Assembly: GCF_900169715.1 (NCBI RefSeq)
Contig: NZ_LT835161.1
Span: forward strand, 1-64,000
DNA: 64,000 nt
Direction of reading: 5' to 3'
From: Kocuria massiliensis
GTDB taxonomy: Bacteria > Actinomycetota > Actinomycetes > Actinomycetales > Micrococcaceae
Shown: positions 8,933-18,476 of the stretch, piece after piece
Layout of the letters: each line of letters begins with the position of its first letter
Position numbering within the stretch: position 1 is the first letter of the stretch
Translations under genes and position numbers: made by a program
Notes under the pieces: generated by a model
What the model was told of the DNA's origin: nothing
Seen by the model: the letters and a program-made list of their open reading frames with translations, nothing else
The model's database searches: none

Positions 8933-11900
8933 GTGCCCTTAAACCAGCAGCCCGGTTCCGATGAGACCGACAACCGTCAGCCACACAGTGGAGGTGGCGG
9001 AAGCGACTCCGGTGGACCCGAAGCCTGGATTAAAACCTATTATCAGCACGCAACGCAGGACGATCTGGCGGAATTCAGCGAAGAAGAGCTGACCCAGCGC
9101 GCCCGCTTGCACCGGCAGCTCGCCGAGACCCGCGAGCCTGGCGGAACGAACGTCGAGGTCGTGCACCACGGCAATTCGTGGATTCTCATGGTCGTCACCG
9201 ACGACATGCCGTTCTTGGTCTCGACGGTGACGTCCGAGGTGGCCGCGCGTTATGGCGGATCGGACGCGTTGTTTCACCCGCTCTTCATCGTCAACCGCAA
9301 TCGCGAGACCGGCGCCATCGAGGAGCTGCGCGGTCTGAACCTTAAGCAGCCGGTGGCCAGTGGTGACACGGCGGTATTGCCGTCGTTGGGCCGAGCAACA
9401 GGCCGAAACAGCGCCGTGGAGTCCTGGATTTCGGTGGAGCTTCTCGGGCGACAGTCCGAACAGACCGCGCAAGAGATCGCCCGCAGCGTCCGCACCGTCT
9501 TGGCCGATGTCCGTCACGCCAACGACGACGCCGAGGCCATCCGAGACAAAGTCATCGCCCTATCTGAACGAGTGGGTTCTCTCCCCGAGCCCGTTCGGAC
9601 CGGTGGGTCGGAAGCGCCTGATGCCGCCGAGCACCCGCGCGTGGTTCAGGAATTCCTGAATTGGCTGGCCCGGGACAACTTCCTGTTCTTCGGATACAAG
9701 GAACGCGACCTGCGTGACGGTCCTGAAGGACCGAGCATTTGGGACCGCCCCGGAACCGGCCTCGGGATCCTCGCGGACCACTCCGAAAACGCCGACGAAA
9801 CCGTGGGCCCCACCTGTAAGCACCTCACGGGCCTCTCTAAGGAGAACGCCCGCGATTCCAAGATCGTCTACATCACCAAGGCGAATTCTCGGTCGACGAT
9901 TCACCGTCACGAATACCTCGACTACGTGGGTGTCCGCGACATTGATGCCAACGGCCGTGTGATCGGCGAATACGTGCTCTTGGGGTTGTTCTCCCTGCAG
10001 GCCTATTCCCTCCCGGCCACCGAAGCTCCCCTCATGCGCGAACGCGTCCGGGTGATCCGGAACCGCTTGGGCTTCCAGCCCGGTTCCCACTCGGATAAGA
10101 CCCTCACCGGCATGATCGAGGACTACCCGCGCCTGGAGATGCTTCAGGCTGATCAAGACAGTCTCACCGAGACTTTCGCCGGCATCATTGGGTTGGAAGA
10201 ACGTCGTCGTACGCGGTTGTTCCTTCGACCGGACGAATTCGGTCGTTTCGTCTCAGCCGTGGTCTTCCTGCCGCGAGACCGCTACAGCACCAGCGTCCGA
10301 TTGCGCATCGAGAAGGTTCTCAACGAGACCATGGATTTGGCCTCGATCGACTTCGAAATTCGCCACTCTGCCTCGGCACTGGCGCGGTTGTTCTTGCGCT
10401 TGCGTCTCACCGAGCCGAATCACATCCCCGATGTCGACGTGGACGCCCTGGAGAAGAGGCTTCAGGAGGCGACCCGTTCGTGGCCTGAGGCATTGGAAGA
10501 GGCAATCGGCGCACAGAATATGCAACTGGCCTCTCGATGGGTCAACGCGGCACCGGTGACCTACCGCGCCGACTACGACATCGCCGAGGCCGTCGCCGAC
10601 GCCGGAATCTTCGAAGAGCTCGAATCGGCCGGTCCCGAACGCCCTGCGGCCGTGCGGATCCACGGAACCGGGCCCGACGCTGCGGCGAACGGGGTCAAAA
10701 ACGAGTACCGGCTCAAGACGTACCTCCGCGAACCGAAGACTTTGACCGAGCTTCTGCCGATCATGCAGAACCTCGGGCTCACCGTCGTCGACCAGAAGCC
10801 TTACGATCTCACGACCGCCGATGGCCGCAACTTCTTGCTCTACGACTTTGGGGTGACCTTCCCCGAGGGCGTCCGTCCTGAGGACATCGGCGACCTTTAT
10901 GAGCAGGCCTTGTGCGCCGTTCTGGCCGGTCGTGCGGAGTCTGACTCGCTGGATCGTCTCGTGCTCGGCGAGAAATTGCCGTGGCACACGGTCTCGGTCT
11001 TGCGCGCCTACGTGCGGTACCTGGTCCAGCTCGGCACGGGTCTCTCACAGAGCTTCATGGCTGACACTCTGTTGGCGAACCCCGCGGTGACTCGCCTGGT
11101 GGTCCGACTGTTCGAGTCCAGCTTCGATCCCGCCACGGGAGAGTCGACCGAACAGCGTCAGGCCCGCCGCACGGAGATCCTTTCCGAGATCGACGACGCC
11201 CTCAACCAGGTGCCCACCCTCGACGCCGACAAGATGCTGCGCGCCCTGACGGAGGTCGTGGCCGCCACCGTCCGGACGAACGCGTACGTCGGGCACGATT
11301 CCATCGCCGTCAAGCTCCTGCCGCAAAAGATCAGCTCGGCTCCGCTGCCGCGTCCCGAATACGAAATTTGGGTGTACTCGCCCCGCGTTGAAGGTGTGCA
11401 CCTGCGCTTCGGTGACATCGCGCGCGGTGGATTGCGCTGGTCGGACCGTCGTGAAGACTTCCGCACCGAGGTACTCGGGCTGGTCAAGGCCCAGATGGTG
11501 AAGAACGCCGTGATTGTGCCGACGGGCGCCAAGGGTGGCTTCTTCGCCAAGCAACTCCCAGACCCCGCGAAGGACCGCGAGGCCTGGATGACCGAAGGCA
11601 GGGGAGCCTACAGCCTGTTCATCCGGTCCCTGCTCGACGTCACGGATAACTTGGTGACCGACGAGGCGGGTCAGGAAAACGTGGTGACCCCGCACGACGT
11701 CGTCGCGCTCGACGGCCACGACACCTACCTGGTGGTGGCCGCGGATAAGGGTACGGCGTCGTTCTCAGACCTGGCGAACTCGATCTCTCAGGAGTACGGC
11801 TTCTGGTTGGGCGATGCATTCGCCTCGGGTGGCTCGGTCGGTTACGACCACAAGGCCATGGGCATCACCGCTCGTGGCGCGTGGGAATCGGTCAAGCGGC

Positions 11901-13921
11901 ACTTTGCCGAGCTTGGCATCGATTGCCAGAACGAAGAATTCACCGCCGTGGGCGTGGGCGACATGTCCGGAGACGTGTTCGGCAATGGTCTATTGCGCTC
12001 CGAGCACACCAAGCTCGTGGCGGCCTTCGATCACCGGGACATCTTCATTGATCCCAACCCCGATCCGGCGACCTCCTTCGCCGAACGTCAACGGCTGTAC
12101 GACACCCCGCGTTCCTCGTGGCAGGACTACGCTCGTTCGCTGATCTCGGCGGGCGGTGGCGTGTTCTCCCGCGCGGAGAAGTCGATCGAGCTAACCCCGG
12201 AGATCCGTGCGGCCCTGGGGCTTTCGGAAGGCGTCACGCGGTTGGCGCCCGCCGACCTGGTCTCCGCGATCCTTAAGGCTCCGGTGGACCTCTTGTACAA
12301 CGGCGGGATCGGAACCTACGTCAAGGCTGCTTCCGAGACCCACGGCGAGGTCGGGGATAAGGCCAACGACGTTCTGCGCGTCAACGGCGAGGACCTGCGG
12401 GTGCGCGTGATTGGCGAGGGCGGAAACCTCGGCATGACCCAGCTTGGCCGCATCGAAGCCGCCCGCAAGGGAATCTTGGTCAACACGGACGCCATCGACA
12501 ACTCGGCCGGCGTGGAAACCTCCGACCGTGAGGTCAACATCAAGATCCTGGTGGATCGTCTGGTCGCCAAGGGTCTCTTGGACTCGGCCGAGCGCGCGTC
12601 GTTCATTGAGGCACAGACCGACGCCGTCCGCACGCTGGTATTGGAGACCAACCGCGAGCAAAACGGCCTGTTGCAGGCTGAGCGGATGGGTACGATGCCG
12701 ACCAACACCACCGCGGCACGCTTGATGGATCACCTCGAAGACAACGCGGGTCTCAACCGAGAGATCGAGTTCCTACCCTCGGACGATGAGCTTGAGGAGC
12801 GCATCGCGCAGGGGTGGGGTTTGACCGGTCCGGAGCTCGCGGTGCTGACGGCGTACGTCAAGATTCACCTGACCAGCGCCCTGCTCGAGAGCGGCTTCGG
12901 CGATGACCCGTGGCTCGAAAATATCTTGGACGAATACTTCCCCGAGGCCGTGACCAGCCGCTTCGGAGAGTATCTGGCCGAGCACCCGTTGCGTCGGGAG
13001 ATCATCTGCACGCGCGTGGCCAACGAAATGGTCGACGTCGCCGGGATCACCTACGCTTACCGGGCCATCGAGGAAACCGGGGCTTCGGCGGCGACCGTGG
13101 CGAGCGCCTTCTTGGTGACTCGCGAACTCTTCCACATTCGCGAGCTCATGGCGGCGCACCGTGATTTGCCGGCCAGCATTGACCTTTCCGCGTGGAGGTC
13201 GATTGCCCGCGAAATTCAGCGTGTGATTGACCGTGCGACTCGTTGGCTCATCAACGAAGGATCGTTGGCGACCGGCGACCTGCGCCATGAGGTTCCGGAG
13301 AACGTGCAGATCAAGGCCGTGATCGACCGGTTTGCGTCGGCCTTGGAGCTGGCCCCCGAGGTCCCGAGCCTGTTGGGCGAGAAGGCCGCTGCGCAGCTTC
13401 GCGAACGGGAGCAGAAGGCCCTCTCCTGGAATATCCCGGCGGGGCTTGCCGCTCAGTGGGCCCGCTTGCTGGACGTCTTCCCGCTCATGGATATTGCCGT
13501 GCTCGACGAGGAGACGGAGTGTGACCTGCGAGGTTCCGCGGTGCTGTACTACGCGTTGTCGGACCGGTTCAACATCGACCGGTTGCTTGCGGCCGTGTCG
13601 CGTTTGCCGCGGAGCGACCGGTGGGAGACTCTGGCGCGCTCGTCCTTGCGGTCGGATCTGTACGAGACCGTCGCCGCGTTGACCGTCACCGTGGCCCGGG
13701 AAATTTCGCACGGGGAACTGAACGGCGGATCGGTTTCGTGGCCGAAGGATCCCGCCGCGGCCCATGAGGTTGTGGCTGCTTGGGAAGAGCAGCATCCCGT
13801 GCATTCCTCCCGCATCGAGCGTCTCATGGGAGAGCTCGGCCAGGAGCTGGAGGGCCATGATGTTGCGCCGCGGTTGGCGACGCTCTCCGTGGCGGTGCGC
13901 ACCCTGCGCGGCCTGATCTAG
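8933..13921 (+). CDS. gdh: NAD-specific glutamate dehydrogenase, large (180-kDa class)
   Basis: 1662 aa from GTG 8933, preceded by AGGAAGG at good spacing; an upstream TTG at 8876 lacks one. It oxidises L-glutamate to 2-oxoglutarate and ammonia with NAD+. The N-terminal third (about residues 30-600) is the ACT-like regulatory region of this class, with NWLARDNFLFFGYKERDL. The catalytic core follows: LRFGDIARGGLRWSDR, LVKAQMVKNAVIVPTGAKGG with the substrate and catalytic lysines, and GVGDMSGDVFGNG. A helical C-terminal domain (RREIICTRVANEMVD) completes the fold. It is followed by a strong hairpin. A shortened paralogue lies 1.1 kb downstream. Confidence 0.93.
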   Translation: MPLNQQPGSDETDNRQPHSGGGGSDSGGPEAWIKTYYQHATQDDLAEFSEEELTQRARLHRQLAETREPGGTNVEVVHHGNSWILMVVTDDMPFLVSTVTSEVAARYGGSDALFHPLFIVNRNRETGAIEELRGLNLKQPVASGDTAVLPSLGRATGRNSAVESWISVELLGRQSEQTAQEIARSVRTVLADVRHANDDAEAIRDKVIALSERVGSLPEPVRTGGSEAPDAAEHPRVVQEFLNWLARDNFLFFGYKERDLRDGPEGPSIWDRPGTGLGILADHSENADETVGPTCKHLTGLSKENARDSKIVYITKANSRSTIHRHEYLDYVGVRDIDANGRVIGEYVLLGLFSLQAYSLPATEAPLMRERVRVIRNRLGFQPGSHSDKTLTGMIEDYPRLEMLQADQDSLTETFAGIIGLEERRRTRLFLRPDEFGRFVSAVVFLPRDRYSTSVRLRIEKVLNETMDLASIDFEIRHSASALARLFLRLRLTEPNHIPDVDVDALEKRLQEATRSWPEALEEAIGAQNMQLASRWVNAAPVTYRADYDIAEAVADAGIFEELESAGPERPAAVRIHGTGPDAAANGVKNEYRLKTYLREPKTLTELLPIMQNLGLTVVDQKPYDLTTADGRNFLLYDFGVTFPEGVRPEDIGDLYEQALCAVLAGRAESDSLDRLVLGEKLPWHTVSVLRAYVRYLVQLGTGLSQSFMADTLLANPAVTRLVVRLFESSFDPATGESTEQRQARRTEILSEIDDALNQVPTLDADKMLRALTEVVAATVRTNAYVGHDSIAVKLLPQKISSAPLPRPEYEIWVYSPRVEGVHLRFGDIARGGLRWSDRREDFRTEVLGLVKAQMVKNAVIVPTGAKGGFFAKQLPDPAKDREAWMTEGRGAYSLFIRSLLDVTDNLVTDEAGQENVVTPHDVVALDGHDTYLVVAADKGTASFSDLANSISQEYGFWLGDAFASGGSVGYDHKAMGITARGAWESVKRHFAELGIDCQNEEFTAVGVGDMSGDVFGNGLLRSEHTKLVAAFDHRDIFIDPNPDPATSFAERQRLYDTPRSSWQDYARSLISAGGGVFSRAEKSIELTPEIRAALGLSEGVTRLAPADLVSAILKAPVDLLYNGGIGTYVKAASETHGEVGDKANDVLRVNGEDLRVRVIGEGGNLGMTQLGRIEAARKGILVNTDAIDNSAGVETSDREVNIKILVDRLVAKGLLDSAERASFIEAQTDAVRTLVLETNREQNGLLQAERMGTMPTNTTAARLMDHLEDNAGLNREIEFLPSDDELEERIAQGWGLTGPELAVLTAYVKIHLTSALLESGFGDDPWLENILDEYFPEAVTSRFGEYLAEHPLRREIICTRVANEMVDVAGITYAYRAIEETGASAATVASAFLVTRELFHIRELMAAHRDLPASIDLSAWRSIAREIQRVIDRATRWLINEGSLATGDLRHEVPENVQIKAVIDRFASALELAPEVPSLLGEKAAAQLREREQKALSWNIPAGLAAQWARLLDVFPLMDIAVLDEETECDLRGSAVLYYALSDRFNIDRLLAAVSRLPRSDRWETLARSSLRSDLYETVAALTVTVAREISHGELNGGSVSWPKDPAAAHEVVAAWEEQHPVHSSRIERLMGELGQELEGHDVAPRLATLSVAVRTLRGLI

Positions 13922-13951
13922 CGGAAGAACCCTCGGGGCTCGAGGCTCCGT

Positions 13952-13987
13952 ACGACGGCGCGATGGCTGAGGTCATCGCGCCGTCGT
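13952..13987. terminator. Hairpin terminator between convergent genes
   Basis: ACGACGGCGCGATG (13952-13965) and CATCGCGCCGTCGT (13974-13987) form a perfect 14-bp stem with an 8-base loop. It sits between the stop of the glutamate dehydrogenase (plus) and that of the DUF202 pair (minus). There is no T-tract, which is common for actinobacterial hairpin terminators; it may serve both strands. Confidence 0.7.
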
Positions 13988-14031
13988 GCGTTAACGGAAG
14001 CTATCCGGGTGGCCCGCAACGGGGGGGCGTT

Positions 14032-14403
14032 CTACCGGCCGCTCACGAGGATAAACACCACGGCGATGACGGACATGACCGCTACGGCCAGGCTGGCTAG
14101 CCCGACCGCGAGGGGGTCGGCATGCAATTGTCCGTGCCGAAGGCCGTGAGATTGGCGGCGGTATCGGCGTCGTTGCGTGAGGTAGATGCCGGTGCTCGTC
14201 AGAGCGGCCAGCAGGCTGAGTATGACGACCCACGGCCCGAAGGTTGGCACCCAACGGAGAAAGGAGGCTCCGATCACCCCCACCGCGAGCACCGTTCGGC
14301 CCCACGCGAGTACGGTACGTTCGGGCTGAAGGCCGGGGTCGGCGGGTTCGGTGAGCTGGCCTGGCAGGTGGCCCTGGCTCGAAGGGGATGGTTCGGGGGT
14401 CAC
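14032..14403 (-). CDS. DUF202 family small membrane protein (YidG-like)
   Basis: 123 aa from a GTG that overlaps the preceding stop by 4 nt (GTGA). The DUF202 signature LQPERTVLAWGRTVLAVGVI is followed by hydrophobic segments (TFGPWVVILSLLAALTSTGI and LASLAVAVMSVIAVVFIL), giving about three membrane spans. The reading frame extends further upstream but that part is antisense-like to the neighbouring gene's coding sequence. It forms a two-gene unit with the paralogous gene upstream. Function unknown. Confidence 0.75.
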   Translation of the reverse strand: MTPEPSPSSQGHLPGQLTEPADPGLQPERTVLAWGRTVLAVGVIGASFLRWVPTFGPWVVILSLLAALTSTGIYLTQRRRYRRQSHGLRHGQLHADPLAVGLASLAVAVMSVIAVVFILVSGR

Positions 14404-14777
14404 CGCAAGACCATCACGAGGATCAGGCACGCGGCCACCGTAGCGCCCAGGCTGAGCAAGGGGACAATGAGCGGAAGGCTCAGGGGCCTGCCGTGTCGCA
14501 ATCGGTTCTCGGTGCGCCACCATCGGACGGCGGCGCCGAGGCTGACGAGGAACGCCAGCGCGATCACCAGAACGGCTAGGCCACGGTGCAGGGCCTCGGG
14601 GAAGATCCCACTGGCGATGGCTTCGAGCGCGATGCCGCCGGCCAAAAAGGCTAACGCCGTACGGATCCATGCCAAGAACGTTCGCTCATTGGCCAAGGTG
14701 AACCGGGGGTCCGGCTCCTCACCACCAGGGAGAAGAGTTCGGGATATTCGGTCGCGCCGTTCGTGCTCTTCGCTCAT
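14400..14777 (-). CDS. YidH/DUF202 family small membrane protein
   Basis: 125 aa. The conserved DPRFTLANERTFLAWIRTALAF block is the hallmark of YidH/DUF202 proteins. Further hydrophobic segments are LAVLVIALAFLVSLGAAV and the C-terminal LIVPLLSLGATVAACLILVMVL. It is the first gene of a coupled pair, divergent from the second glutamate dehydrogenase. Paired yidH-yidG genes are a common arrangement; their function is unknown. Confidence 0.85.
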   Translation of the reverse strand: MSEEHERRDRISRTLLPGGEEPDPRFTLANERTFLAWIRTALAFLAGGIALEAIASGIFPEALHRGLAVLVIALAFLVSLGAAVRWWRTENRLRHGRPLSLPLIVPLLSLGATVAACLILVMVLR

Positions 14778-15005
14778 GAATCCTCCAGGTCGATGCCTGC
14801 CTCACACTATATTGCGCCCCGTAACCTGAAGGGCCGATCTCGCTTGAACCAGCCGTGAATTCGCGGGCGATGGCCGGCGTAGCCTGCGTAACGTGCGCCC
14901 CACATGCTGAAACGGGATGACTGTGTCCGCCGTCCTCCCCGTACCCTGAAAACAGTGTTACGTGGACCACCACGGTGGTCGTCGCCGGAATCGAAAGGAA
15001 CGCGC

Positions 15006-18000
15006 ATGGCTGGAAACGAGAAGATCGACATCGTGGCGGAACGAGTCCACTTCACGTTCCCCGAAGAGAGGCTCGATGCCAAGGCCCTTCGCCAGCTGGC
15101 GGAACCCGGCGCGGATCATCCCTCGGCGTTACGTCTGGTCCACGGCACGGATTCGGGCTCCGATGAGGCGTCCGAGACTCAGCTTCGGTTGCACGTGTAC
15201 CTGAGGGAAGCCATTCCGCTCGCCGAGCTCCTTCCCACCCTGCACAACCTGGGGTTGCACGTGATCGATCAGGTCCCGTACCGAGTGAAAGTCGACGACG
15301 GCGCCGTCGTTCACCTCTATGACTTTGGGGTGTCCTTCCCCGACGGCGTCGATCCGGACGAGGTTCTCCCGCTCTTGGACGATGCGTTGTGCGCGGCTTT
15401 GACGGGCCGAACCGAGGCGGGGTCGGCCAACAGGCTGGTCATGTTCGAGGCGCTCCCGTGGCGCACCGTCGCCGTGCTGCGAGCCTACTGCCGGTATTTG
15501 GCGCAGCTCGGTACGGGCTACAGCACCTCGTTCATGGCCGACACCCTGATCCACAATGCCGCGGTCACCCGTCTTCTTGTCGAGCTCTTCGAGGCCGGTC
15601 ACGACCCCGAGCACGGGGAAAACCTCACCAAGGACCAGCGTCGTCAAGAGCAGGAGTCGATCCGTCAGCGGATTGGGGAAGCGCTCGACGACGTCGACGG
15701 ATTGAAGGAAGACGAATTCTTGCGGACGCTGACCGACGTCGTCTCCGCGACCGTTCGAACGAACGCATACTTGGGCCAGGAAACCATCGCCCTGAAGCTG
15801 CACCCGCGCGAGATCGAGGCGGCGCCCCTGCCTCGTCCGGCCTACGAAATCTGGGTTTATGCGCCGCGCGTTGAGGGTGTGCATCTGCGTTTCGGCGCGA
15901 TCGCTCGCGGTGGTTTGCGCTGGTCCGACCGTCGGCACGATTTCCGGACCGAGATCCTTGGGCTGGTCAAGGCGCAGATGACCAAGAACTCCGTGATTAT
16001 TCCGACCGGAGCTAAGGGAGGATTCTTCCCCAAGAACGCGCCCGGTCGCGACGAAGACCCGGACGGCTACCAGCGCGAGGGCGAAGAGTCCTACCGGTTG
16101 TTCATTCAGTCCCTTCTGGACGTGACCGACAACCTCGAGACCAACGCATCCGGTGAGCACGAAGTGGTGCACCCCGACGGCGTCGTGATTCTGGACGGCC
16201 CGGACCATTACCTCGTGGTCGCGGCGGATAAGGGAACGGCGACGTTCTCGGACTTCGCGAACTCGATCTCCCAAGAGAATGACTTCTGGCTGGGGGATGC
16301 CTTTGCCTCGGGCGGATCAGTCGGGTTCGACCATAAAGACATGGGCATCACCGCGAAGGGCGCGTGGGAATCGGTCAAACGACATTTCGCGTCGCTCGGG
16401 GTGGACTGCCAGAGTGAGCCCTTTACGGCGGTCGGCATCGGAGGCATGGCGGGCGACGTGTTCGGCAACGGAATGCTGCTCTCGGAGCACACGCGCTTGG
16501 TCGCCGCATTCGACAGCCGCCACATCTTTATCGACCCCAATCCGGACGCCGCCCGCTCCTTCCAAGAACGTCAGAGGCTCTTTGACCTCCCCCGGCCGTA
16601 CTGGACGGACTACGATGAATCGCTGATTTCCGAGGGCGGCGGTGTCTTCAAGCGCACGGAGAAATCCATTCGCGTCACGCCGCAGATGCGCGAGGCCCTG
16701 GGCCTGGACGACGAGATCACGAGCCTCTCTCCGGCGCGCATGGTTTCGGCCATCCTGAAGGCGCCCGTGGACTTGCTGTACACCGGCGGCGCGGGCACCT
16801 ATGTGAAAGCGTCCGACGAGCGCGACCGAGATGCCGGCGATGCGGACAATGATCCGTTGCGCATCGACGCTTCGGAATTGCGGGTCCGCGTGGTGGGCGA
16901 GGGAGGAAACCTGGGCCTGACCCAGCGCGCTCGCATCGAGGCCGCCCAACGCGGCGTCTTGGTCAATACCGACGCGGTGGATAACTCCGCGGGTGTGGAA
17001 ACCTCCGATCGCGAGGTCAATCTCAAGATCCTGGTGGACCGGTTGGTCGAGAAGTCGCACTTGGACCCGGAGGAAAGGGCCGAATTCATCGAGGCTCAGG
17101 TCGAGGAGGTCGGTCATAGGGTCTTGCGAAGCAATCGCGACCAGAACATCGTCTTGCAGGCAGAACGCCTCGGAACCCGCCCGACCAACAGCTCTGCCTC
17201 GCGTTTCCTCCATTACTTGGAGGAGCATGCCGAATTGAATCGTGCGGTCGAGTTCTTGCCGTCCGACGAGGAACTCGCGCGGCGTCGAGAGCAGGGAGAA
17301 CTCCTGACGCTCCCCGAACTGTCCGTGATGCTCGCGTACTCCAAGATCGAAGCCACCCAAGCTCTTCTGGACGACGATTTCGGCCGTGATCCTTGGTTGG
17401 CCCAGATCTTGCGGGAGTATTTCCCGAGCGCCGTGACCGAGCGCTTCGGGGATCACTTTGAGTCCCATCCTCTGCGTCGAGAAATCATCTGCACGCGAGT
17501 GGCCAACGAGATGATCGACACCGCGGGGATCGTCTTTGTGCAACGCATCGTGGAGGAAACCGGTGCCAGCGCATCGACCGTGGCGAGCGCCTTCCTCGTG
17601 GTGCGTGAGCTTTTCGACCTTCCACACCTGCGGGAGCTACACCGGAATATCCCGGCGGACACCGACCCGGAGGCGTGGCGCGCCGTCATCCAAGGCATCC
17701 AGCGGTTCACGGATCGAGCGGTGCGTTGGGTGGTTCGGAATGGGCTGGTATCACCGTCCGAAGAGGGCGGTGAGGAGGTCATTGAGCCTGCGATCCAGCG
17801 GTTGCGACCCGGCGTCGACGTGGTGGATGAGCTGACGGACCTTTTGTCCGACGAGGCGGTTCAGGAACTTCGCGAGCGGGAGGAGGAAGGCTCATCGTGG
17901 GGGCTGCCGAAGGAGCTCGCGACGTCGTGGGCCCGCTTCTGGGCGGTGCTCCCATTGCTCGACGTCAGCTTGGTGGCGGAGGCGACCGGCGTCAAAGCGA

Positions 18001-18395
18001 AGGAAGCCGCGTTGGTCTACTTCGCGGTGTATGAGCGGTACTCGATGCACGAATTGCTGTCCGCCGTGACCGATCTGCCGCGGGTGAATCGGTGGGAGTC
18101 GGTATTGCGCGCGAGTTTGCGGGCCGACGTGTACCGGGCGGCCGAGATGCTGACCGAGTGGGTCGTGGAAGGCCTTTCTCAGGCGGGCACGTCCTTGCCG
18201 GAGGATCCCGAGAGTGCTCGGAAGGCGCTTCTGACGTGGGAGGAAGATCATCCTGCCGTCGCATCGGGCCTGGCGCGCGTGACCCGCGACATGGCCGACG
18301 ACATTCGCAAGGCCGCGGAGGACGAAGCTGAGGTGAACGTCGCGACCATTTCGGTGGCCGTGCGCACCCTGCTGAATCCGCGAGGCGACATCTGA
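15006..18395 (+). CDS. Short paralogue of the large NAD-glutamate dehydrogenase (N-terminal regulatory third absent)
   Basis: 1129 aa from ATG 15006 with AAAGGA just upstream. The sequence begins close to the region matching residue 600 of the first copy (LHVYLREAIPLAELLPTLHN against LKTYLREPKTLTELLPIMQN) and stays closely similar to the end. The catalytic segments LRFGAIARGGLRWSDR, LVKAQMTKNSVIIPTGAKGG and GIGGMAGDVFGNG are intact, so activity is plausible. It lacks the ACT-like N-terminal region, about 530 residues. No remnant of it is visible upstream, where the 228-base gap shows no related frame. It may act alone, unregulated, or in a complex with the full-length enzyme. Confidence 0.85.
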   Translation: MAGNEKIDIVAERVHFTFPEERLDAKALRQLAEPGADHPSALRLVHGTDSGSDEASETQLRLHVYLREAIPLAELLPTLHNLGLHVIDQVPYRVKVDDGAVVHLYDFGVSFPDGVDPDEVLPLLDDALCAALTGRTEAGSANRLVMFEALPWRTVAVLRAYCRYLAQLGTGYSTSFMADTLIHNAAVTRLLVELFEAGHDPEHGENLTKDQRRQEQESIRQRIGEALDDVDGLKEDEFLRTLTDVVSATVRTNAYLGQETIALKLHPREIEAAPLPRPAYEIWVYAPRVEGVHLRFGAIARGGLRWSDRRHDFRTEILGLVKAQMTKNSVIIPTGAKGGFFPKNAPGRDEDPDGYQREGEESYRLFIQSLLDVTDNLETNASGEHEVVHPDGVVILDGPDHYLVVAADKGTATFSDFANSISQENDFWLGDAFASGGSVGFDHKDMGITAKGAWESVKRHFASLGVDCQSEPFTAVGIGGMAGDVFGNGMLLSEHTRLVAAFDSRHIFIDPNPDAARSFQERQRLFDLPRPYWTDYDESLISEGGGVFKRTEKSIRVTPQMREALGLDDEITSLSPARMVSAILKAPVDLLYTGGAGTYVKASDERDRDAGDADNDPLRIDASELRVRVVGEGGNLGLTQRARIEAAQRGVLVNTDAVDNSAGVETSDREVNLKILVDRLVEKSHLDPEERAEFIEAQVEEVGHRVLRSNRDQNIVLQAERLGTRPTNSSASRFLHYLEEHAELNRAVEFLPSDEELARRREQGELLTLPELSVMLAYSKIEATQALLDDDFGRDPWLAQILREYFPSAVTERFGDHFESHPLRREIICTRVANEMIDTAGIVFVQRIVEETGASASTVASAFLVVRELFDLPHLRELHRNIPADTDPEAWRAVIQGIQRFTDRAVRWVVRNGLVSPSEEGGEEVIEPAIQRLRPGVDVVDELTDLLSDEAVQELREREEEGSSWGLPKELATSWARFWAVLPLLDVSLVAEATGVKAKEAALVYFAVYERYSMHELLSAVTDLPRVNRWESVLRASLRADVYRAAEMLTEWVVEGLSQAGTSLPEDPESARKALLTWEEDHPAVASGLARVTRDMADDIRKAAEDEAEVNVATISVAVRTLLNPRGDI

Positions 18396-18405
18396 GTTCG
18401 ACCGG

Positions 18406-18437
18406 AGGGGCCGCTGACCTTGTCGGTCGGCGGCCCT
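18406..18437 (+). terminator. Hairpin after the second glutamate dehydrogenase
   Basis: AGGGGCCGC...ACC pairs with GGT...GCGGCCCT around a short loop, starting 10 bases after the stop codon. There is no T-tract. Probable terminator separating this gene from the oxidase gene that starts at 18477. Confidence 0.5.
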
Positions 18438-18476
18438 GTCTGCGAGACCCACGCCATGAATAGAGCACGAGGAAGC

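Noticed and set aside
16317-17627. 436-residue minus-strand frame
   Set aside because: Antisense to the second glutamate dehydrogenase and shares its paralogue's shadow pattern at 12773-13858.
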